Under the pieces are notes generated by a model that saw nothing but the letters and a program-made list of their open reading frames with translations, had not been told where the DNA came from and did not search any database. 9,677 nt of DNA. Origin: Cyanobacteria bacterium UBA3803 (GTDB taxonomy: Bacteria > Cyanobacteriota > Vampirovibrionia > Gastranaerophilales > Gastranaerophilaceae). Shown piece after piece: positions 5,509-9,677 of the stretch. Location of the stretch: NCBI GenBank assembly GCA_002369055.1, contig DFEL01000148.1, positions 412 through 10,088 on the forward strand, in the 5' to 3' direction. How positions within the stretch are numbered: the first letter of the stretch is position 1; each line of letters starts with the position of its first letter. The position numbers and the translations under genes are program-made.

Positions 5509-7023
5509 CTATAACGACATGGCTAATGCATCATATCTTGCTATTGCATCAGGTCTTTTTAAATCTTCTCTAAAATCAAAGAAATTAACTATATTCTCAG
5601 TACCAATTAATGATACAGCCGTTCCAACAACAGGAATATATGAAACTGCCACATCAGCGATATCATATAAACCCTTCATATCACCATTTGCAACTTTATA
5701 TACACCGTAGCTGGCCATAGCAACATTCATTCCCGGTATAGCCTTACCTGCTTTTTTTGCAGCAGTATTACAAATTCTGCCTAATATTTTTTGAGCATTT
5801 TTAGCACCATATTTTTTTGCCAACCGACCTGTCATTTTTCCAATATCTTGTCCTGTTGCTTTTGTGATAGATGCAGAAGTTGATGCTTTTGATATATCGC
5901 CCATTACCTCATCTATTGCTTTATTTATTTCGTCATCTGACATGTCTTGTGCACTTAGCATCTTTTTAACATCAGCTTCAGACATACCTGATAATTCTTT
6001 TTTTAATGACGCTTCTGCTTCTTTTTTACCTTTTTTAATTGCAGCCTCTTGTTCTTTTTGTTCTTTTTCTGCTTTTACTCTTGCTTCTTCTTCTGCTTTA
6101 AGTCTGGCCTCTTCTGCGAGTATTTCTTGACCTTGATTATATTTTACTAATGCTTGTTCGGTAGATTGTAAGCCTGAAACATCAATTTCGCCATTTAAAG
6201 TTACATATTTTGGATCTTGAGGTGTTCCTACAACTAAATCACCTTTTTTATTTACATTACCATTTTCTATATTTCTTTTCATTATTTCTTTTGATTTTGC
6301 ATTCAATTCGGCAGCAGTTGGTTTATAACCTTCTTCGCCTTCGTGTTCGGCTTCTAATTCCAATTTAGCGTAGTATTCCCAGCCTTTATTATTTTGAACA
6401 GGAACATCAACCGTTACATCTTTTGTTGGTTGGCTTTCTGTATCAGTTACTTCATCAGTTTCATTTGAGGCTTCTGTTTTTTTAACTTGTTCTTCGTGTT
6501 CTATTGCTTTTATTTGAGCACTCAAATCTTCCAATTCACTCATTGAAATATCTATATCACTACTTACAGAAGCAAGTTCACCTTCTTTAGCTTGTGTTGC
6601 TGCTGTTAAATCTGAAACCTTTGCTTCTGCACCTGATACTTCAGCTGTTTTTTGTTGTACGGCTCTTTCCAATTCTTCTTTTTGCTTCACTGCTTCATCA
6701 TGTGCTCTAACTGATGCAAGATATTTTTCATTTTCTGCTTCATACGCAGCACTATCAAAAACTTCTTCACCTGTTTCAGTATCCACATTAGTAAAAGATG
6801 CTCTATCAGGTTTATCAATAATATCAGGAATAGTAAAATTAGATAATGCATTAGTTGCATCAGCCAATGATGCTTGATTACCTTCAAGCGTTACCTGTGC
6901 AGCTGATGTGTCTGAATTCAAAGTATTAACTTCACCACTAACATTATTCTTTTTTTCATTCAAAGACGCAACTTTTGCTTGCTTTTGCTGATATAACATA
7001 TTTAAAGAATGTAAATCAGGCAT
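5509..7023 (-). CDS. Large coiled-coil protein with LysM-like and hydrophobic C-terminal modules
   Basis: The 504-residue product has no recognised family as a whole. Visible regions in order: coiled coil (8-60); a linker with KPDRASFTNVDTETGEE (71-87); a second coiled coil (95-182); a Thr/Glu/Val linker (183-210); a segment at about 213-283 resembling a degenerate LysM fold (GWEYYAKLEL, PTAAELNAKSKEIMKRN, GDLVVG); and an Ala/Glu/Lys helix with tandem EEARLKAE and EEARVKAE (304-319). A helical MSEADVKKML/MSDDEINKAI pair (347-370) follows, then a Gly/Ala-rich hydrophobic C-terminus (415-484, including SYIPVVGTAVSLIG). There is no N-terminal signal peptide. LysM would suggest peptidoglycan contact, and the hydrophobic end recalls segments of toxin or membrane-inserting proteins; both are inference. 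The ATG is chosen because an AGGAG site lies 8 nt upstream and overlaps an alternative GTG at 7032. No convincing promoter was found. Confidence 0.85.
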   Translation of the reverse strand: MPDLHSLNMLYQQKQAKVASLNEKKNNVSGEVNTLNSDTSAAQVTLEGNQASLADATNALSNFTIPDIIDKPDRASFTNVDTETGEEVFDSAAYEAENEKYLASVRAHDEAVKQKEELERAVQQKTAEVSGAEAKVSDLTAATQAKEGELASVSSDIDISMSELEDLSAQIKAIEHEEQVKKTEASNETDEVTDTESQPTKDVTVDVPVQNNKGWEYYAKLELEAEHEGEEGYKPTAAELNAKSKEIMKRNIENGNVNKKGDLVVGTPQDPKYVTLNGEIDVSGLQSTEQALVKYNQGQEILAEEARLKAEEEARVKAEKEQKEQEAAIKKGKKEAEASLKKELSGMSEADVKKMLSAQDMSDDEINKAIDEVMGDISKASTSASITKATGQDIGKMTGRLAKKYGAKNAQKILGRICNTAAKKAGKAIPGMNVAMASYGVYKVANGDMKGLYDIADVAVSYIPVVGTAVSLIGTENIVNFFDFREDLKRPDAIARYDALAMSL

Positions 7024-7031
7024 AACACACA

Positions 7032-7036
7032 CTCCT
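7032..7036 (-). promoter_or_regulatory. Ribosome binding site fixing the start of the 504-aa protein gene
   Basis: AGGAG on the minus strand lies 8 nt before the ATG at 7023. It overlaps the in-frame GTG ending at 7032, so that GTG cannot be served by it. Confidence 0.8.
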
Positions 7037-7082
7037 ATACAAATGTACAGGTATTTTATCGGATAATTACCGAAAAACTTTA

Positions 7083-7101
7083 AAATAAAACTATTTTATT
7101 T
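7083..7101 (-). repeat. AT-only inverted repeat after the 475-aa protein gene
   Basis: AAATAAAA and TTTTATTT form perfect 8-bp arms around CTA. On the minus strand the hairpin is followed, after TAAAG, by TTTTTC. It lies about 62 nt past the stop at 7164 and could act as a weak terminator, but the stem has no G-C pair. The rest of 7037-7163 shows no other clear signal. Confidence 0.3.
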
Positions 7102-7163
7102 ACACATCTTAATATTATCAATCAAAAAATCTGAACAAATCTTTGACACATTAAAGTTTTTGG

Positions 7164-8591
7164 TTATTTAAATTTAACAGCCGGTAATGTAAACCACGAA
7201 CTACCAGTGGGGTTTTCAGCTGCAAGCAAAAATAATAAACCTATTCCTGACAACGACACCGCTACGAACATAACTAAATCCGCAGCATCCTCCACTAAAT
7301 CCAGAGCATTTACCTTTCTGTAAGAAATTCGTTTTATTATTTCGGAATATTTATCGTCTTTTTTTATTTTATCATTTTTCAGAACTTTTTTTATCTTTTG
7401 GTCATTTTTGCCCCAATATCTCGGTGTAAAACTTATGCAAGGATAACCATTTTGAGTTAAAACTGTTTTAATTTGTTTTTCAGAAAAATATCCGACTTTT
7501 TTTAATTGCAAATATGAATAATAATCAGTTTTAAAAAATTTGTTATAATTTCTGCTAAAATTACTGTTATCATAATGACGGTGAAAATCTGCAAAAGTAC
7601 CATCTGCCAATGCCTTTTCAACTATTTTTTTATTTTTGCGTAATCTGTTTGTATCATTCCAAACATAATCCATAGTTCTGTCATCTAACTTATATTCTCG
7701 CTGAAAATCCAAATATTTTTTGAAGTTTTCGTCATTTTTAAATTTATTTTTATCATAAAAATCCACTCTTTCAGCCTTTGATAATTCTTCTTCTGTTACT
7801 TCCGCAAAATTTTTGTAATAATTATCATCAATACGAACTGCACTTGTAAAATTTATGGTTAAGTCCTTTATTTCCTTTTGAGAATACCTTTTTGACTGAT
7901 ATAATTTTTTAAAAACGGGATATGCTTTTTCAAAGAATTTATCTTCATTCATGTTATAATAACTTGGCCAACTATACACCCCCATACATTTATAAAACTC
8001 ATCAAATAAATTATCCTGAAATGCAGGCTCTACAACCTTTGTATTTTTATAATCGTTGGTATAATTTAAAGCATTTCTCAAAGTTTCGTTATCAAGATTA
8101 TATTTTCTCTTTAGTCCGACCTGATTTTTAAACCGTTTTTTTGTATGACCCACCGAATGGTAAGCAATATATATTTCATCATTTTTTGAAATATCTGATA
8201 TATTAATTTTTGAAATACCATTATAAATTTTTCCGTTTAAATATATATAATAATCTTTGCCAAAATTTTTGCCGTATATTTCTTTAATTTGTGATTTTGT
8301 CAAAGTTTTTTGAGAATTGCATTTCAAAATATAATAAAGCTTCATTGCTTCTTCATCCCAATAATAAATACTTGAATTTACAAAATCATCTAACAAATTC
8401 ATGCTTAAAATTTCGTTTGCAATATCCGTATTTTTGGAATATTTGTCGGTTATCCTCTCAACAACCTCAACCTGTTGGGCATTAAGATTATATTTTTTTG
8501 CAAAATATTCACCATCTTTTATTTCAGCAGCGAAAACACTTACATTAAAAAAATATACAAATAAACAAAATAAACTTACTATCTTTTTCAT
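7164..8591 (-). CDS. Secreted, membrane-anchored orphan protein with three internal repeats
   Basis: The 475-residue product has a signal peptide (1-21, cleavage likely in SVFA-AE), a large Lys/Tyr/Asn-rich body, one membrane helix near 438-457 (LVMFVAVSLSGIGLLFLLAA) and an 18-residue tail. It should therefore sit in a membrane with its body outside the cytoplasm. I do not recognise the family. The body contains three diverged repeats starting at Y34, Y164 and Y300. Each opens with [KE]Y[NK]L[ND], runs through a helix to a D[LE]F/FxDF element (NLLDDF, NLFDEF, GTFADF), and has a second helix pair about 70 residues later (TKSQIKEIY, SQKEIKDLT, SEKQIKTVL). The ATG has a GAGGTAAGGG site just upstream, and a perfect 15-bp hairpin abuts that site. 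It lies 76 nt after gatA and may be co-transcribed with it. Confidence 0.83.
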   Translation of the reverse strand: MKKIVSLFCLFVYFFNVSVFAAEIKDGEYFAKKYNLNAQQVEVVERITDKYSKNTDIANEILSMNLLDDFVNSSIYYWDEEAMKLYYILKCNSQKTLTKSQIKEIYGKNFGKDYYIYLNGKIYNGISKINISDISKNDEIYIAYHSVGHTKKRFKNQVGLKRKYNLDNETLRNALNYTNDYKNTKVVEPAFQDNLFDEFYKCMGVYSWPSYYNMNEDKFFEKAYPVFKKLYQSKRYSQKEIKDLTINFTSAVRIDDNYYKNFAEVTEEELSKAERVDFYDKNKFKNDENFKKYLDFQREYKLDDRTMDYVWNDTNRLRKNKKIVEKALADGTFADFHRHYDNSNFSRNYNKFFKTDYYSYLQLKKVGYFSEKQIKTVLTQNGYPCISFTPRYWGKNDQKIKKVLKNDKIKKDDKYSEIIKRISYRKVNALDLVEDAADLVMFVAVSLSGIGLLFLLAAENPTGSSWFTLPAVKFK

Positions 8592-8592
8592 A

Positions 8593-8602
8593 CCCTTACC
8601 TC
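8593..8602 (-). promoter_or_regulatory. Ribosome binding site of the 475-aa protein gene
   Basis: The minus strand reads GAGGTAAGGG just before the ATG at 8591. It begins 3 nt after the end of a 15-bp hairpin, so ribosome access may depend on that structure. Confidence 0.7.
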
Positions 8603-8605
8603 AAG

Positions 8606-8641
8606 CAAGACCTTGCTTTTGTGTATAAAAGCAAGGTCTTG
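8606..8641 (-). promoter_or_regulatory. Perfect 15-bp hairpin between gatA and the 475-aa protein gene
   Basis: CAAGACCTTGCTTTT (8606-8620) pairs fully with 8627-8641 around a 6-nt loop. On the minus strand no U-tract follows; instead the ribosome binding site of the next gene begins 3 nt later. It is therefore a poor intrinsic terminator and may be a leader or mRNA-stability element. A competing 6-bp hairpin (AAGCAA/TTGCTT, 8603-8618) could form with the same 3' arm. Confidence 0.6.
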
Positions 8642-8645
8642 TTAT

Positions 8646-8666
8646 TTAATTAAATAATTTAATTAA
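8646..8666. repeat. 21-bp AT-only palindrome next to the gatA stop
   Basis: TTAATTAAAT (8646-8655) and ATTTAATTAA (8657-8666) are perfect 10-bp arms around one A, starting 1 nt after the gatA stop codon. It could fold at the 3' end of the gatA message or act as a binding site. AT-only composition limits what can be said. Confidence 0.4.
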
Positions 8667-8667
8667 T

Positions 8668-9677
8668 CTATACATTAGCAATTTGTTTGTAAAAATCATG
8701 TGCCTGTTCAAATTTGTAAGAGAAATTAAACAAATCTGCTTCTTTCATTTGAGGAGCCAATACTTGCAAACCGATAGGCATACCGTCTGAATCAAATCCT
8801 GCCGGTACACTTATTCCAGGAATACCTGCTAAGTTTGCAGAAATTGTTGCAATATCCGTTAAATACATAGCAAGCGGGTCTTCTGATCTTGCACCAATAT
8901 CAAATGCAGTATTAGGACAAGTTGGAGAAATTAAAACATCAACAGTTTCGAATACCTTATCAAAATCCTCTTTAACAAGTCTTCTCATTTGTTGTGCTTT
9001 TTTGTAATAAGCATCATAGTAACCTGATGATAATGCGTAAGTACCAAGCATTATTCTTCTTTTAACTTCAGGTCCAAAACCGTTAGCACGAGTTTTTGTA
9101 TACATTTCCATTAAGTTTTGAGCATTCGGATATCTGTATCCGTATTTAACACCGTCAAATCTTGCTAAATTTGAACTGCATTCTGCTGTTGCCAAAATGT
9201 AATAAATACCGATTGAATATTTTAAGCTTGGCAGTGAAACCTCAACAATTTCAGCACCTTGTTGCTTATACGTTTCAATTGCAAGTTCAATTGCTTTTCT
9301 AACGTCATCTGTCAAACCTTCGCCCATTAATTCTTTTATTACACCAACTTTTCTGCCCTTAATATCATTATTTAAAGATTTTGTATAATCTTCAACAGGA
9401 ACATTTAATGATGTTGAATCTTTAGGGTCATGCCCTGAAATTACTTCAAGTAAATTTGCAGCATCTTCAACAGAACGTGTAAACGGTCCGATTTGGTCTA
9501 AAGATGAAGCGAATGCAATTAAACCGTAGCGTGATACACGACCATATGTAGGCTTCATGCCTACAATACCGCAGAATGATGCAGGAAGTCTGATTGAACC
9601 GCCTGTATCTGAACCCAAAGCTAAAGAAGCCTGATTTGCAGAAACAGCAGCCGCAGAACCACCAGAAGAACCACCAG
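8668..9677 (-). CDS. gatA: Glutamyl-tRNA(Gln) amidotransferase subunit A, 5' end outside window
   Basis: The last 336 residues of GatA are present; the family is about 480-490 long, so roughly 150 N-terminal residues, including the catalytic Lys, are missing at the window edge. The visible part opens inside the amidase signature: GGSSGGSAAAV supplies the cis-Ser, and GSDTGGSIRLPA supplies the nucleophilic Ser of the Lys-Ser-Ser triad. GIVGMKPTYGRVSRYGL and LDQIGPFTRSVEDAA follow, and the C-terminal LAGIPGISVPAGFDSDGMPIGLQ is typical. GatA releases ammonia from Gln for GatB to convert Glu-tRNA(Gln) to Gln-tRNA(Gln), or Asp-tRNA(Asn) likewise. This is consistent with a bacterium relying on indirect Gln-tRNA synthesis. 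An in-frame TTG at 9618 lies within the conserved signature and is not the start. Confidence 0.97.
   Translation of the reverse strand, partial: GGSSGGSAAAVSANQASLALGSDTGGSIRLPASFCGIVGMKPTYGRVSRYGLIAFASSLDQIGPFTRSVEDAANLLEVISGHDPKDSTSLNVPVEDYTKSLNNDIKGRKVGVIKELMGEGLTDDVRKAIELAIETYKQQGAEIVEVSLPSLKYSIGIYYILATAECSSNLARFDGVKYGYRYPNAQNLMEMYTKTRANGFGPEVKRRIMLGTYALSSGYYDAYYKKAQQMRRLVKEDFDKVFETVDVLISPTCPNTAFDIGARSEDPLAMYLTDIATISANLAGIPGISVPAGFDSDGMPIGLQVLAPQMKEADLFNFSYKFEQAHDFYKQIANV

Noticed and set aside
5864..6130. Plus-strand Ser/Ala-rich open frame opposite the coiled-coil gene
   Set aside because: It is a shadow of the Glu/Ala/Lys codons of the minus-strand gene. The same applies to the minus-strand frame at 6687-6887 inside that gene.
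7024..7032. GTG start at 7032 for the 504-aa protein
   Set aside because: It overlaps the AGGAG site that is correctly spaced for the ATG at 7023.
7037..7163. Promoter for the 504-aa protein gene
   Set aside because: TTGATT-N17-TAAATA and an isolated TAAAAT can be found, but neither pairs well with a partner hexamer, so none is called.
9616..9618. TTG at 9618 as the start of gatA
   Set aside because: It falls inside the conserved amidase signature, and the frame continues upstream with GGSSGGSAAAV to the window edge.
1..9677. CRISPR arrays, tRNA or rRNA genes, insertion sequences or attachment sites
   Set aside because: No regularly spaced repeats, cloverleaf-like segments, transposase frames or flanking duplications were seen by eye; a covariance-model scan was not possible.

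Overview
The window is AT-rich (roughly 30% GC by eye) and carries ordinary bacterial housekeeping genes: rplU-rpmA, smpB, gatA, an OmpH/Skp-type periplasmic chaperone and a DHH phosphoesterase. Mixed with them are lineage-specific proteins rich in Lys, Asn and Tyr. The Skp-like protein implies an outer membrane. Low GC, a diderm envelope, many small orphan proteins and a LysM-like coiled-coil protein would fit a host-associated non-photosynthetic cyanobacterial relative (Gastranaerophilales/Melainabacteria). That placement is an impression from style and was not tested.

Layout: (1) 1-1206, minus: a c-di-GMP-type PilZ protein followed by a TPR protein that leaves the window. (2) 1273-1852, minus: a monocistronic orphan gene with its own extended -10 promoter and intrinsic terminator; its 174-aa product has three copies of an LxDxDxxxxY motif. 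(3) 1963-2800, minus: the rplU-rpmA operon with a near-consensus promoter, an 85-nt leader and a strong terminator. (4) 2823-3860, minus: smpB followed by an HTH/coiled-coil protein. (5) 3861-4024: divergent promoter region. (6) 4025-5444, plus: Skp-like chaperone and DHH phosphoesterase, ending in a terminator shared with the convergent gene. (7) 5509-7023, minus: a large coiled-coil protein with a LysM-like segment and a hydrophobic C-terminal module. (8) 7164-8591, minus: a secreted, membrane-anchored orphan protein built from three diverged repeats of about 135 residues. (9) 8668-9677, minus: gatA, with its 5' end outside the window.

Three observations stand out. First, three genes at the heads of transcription units (PilZ, the 174-aa orphan and smpB) lack a Shine-Dalgarno sequence. 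Each has a -10 hexamer (TAGAAT, TATAAT, TATAAT) ending exactly 6 nt before the ATG, which predicts leaderless mRNAs. Most other genes have clear AGGA-type sites. Second, both the 475-aa surface protein and the 174-aa protein contain internal repeats. Third, a perfect 15-bp hairpin sits directly against the ribosome binding site of the 475-aa protein gene. No mobile element, CRISPR array, tRNA or rRNA was seen, and no stretch over 300 bases lacks a gene.
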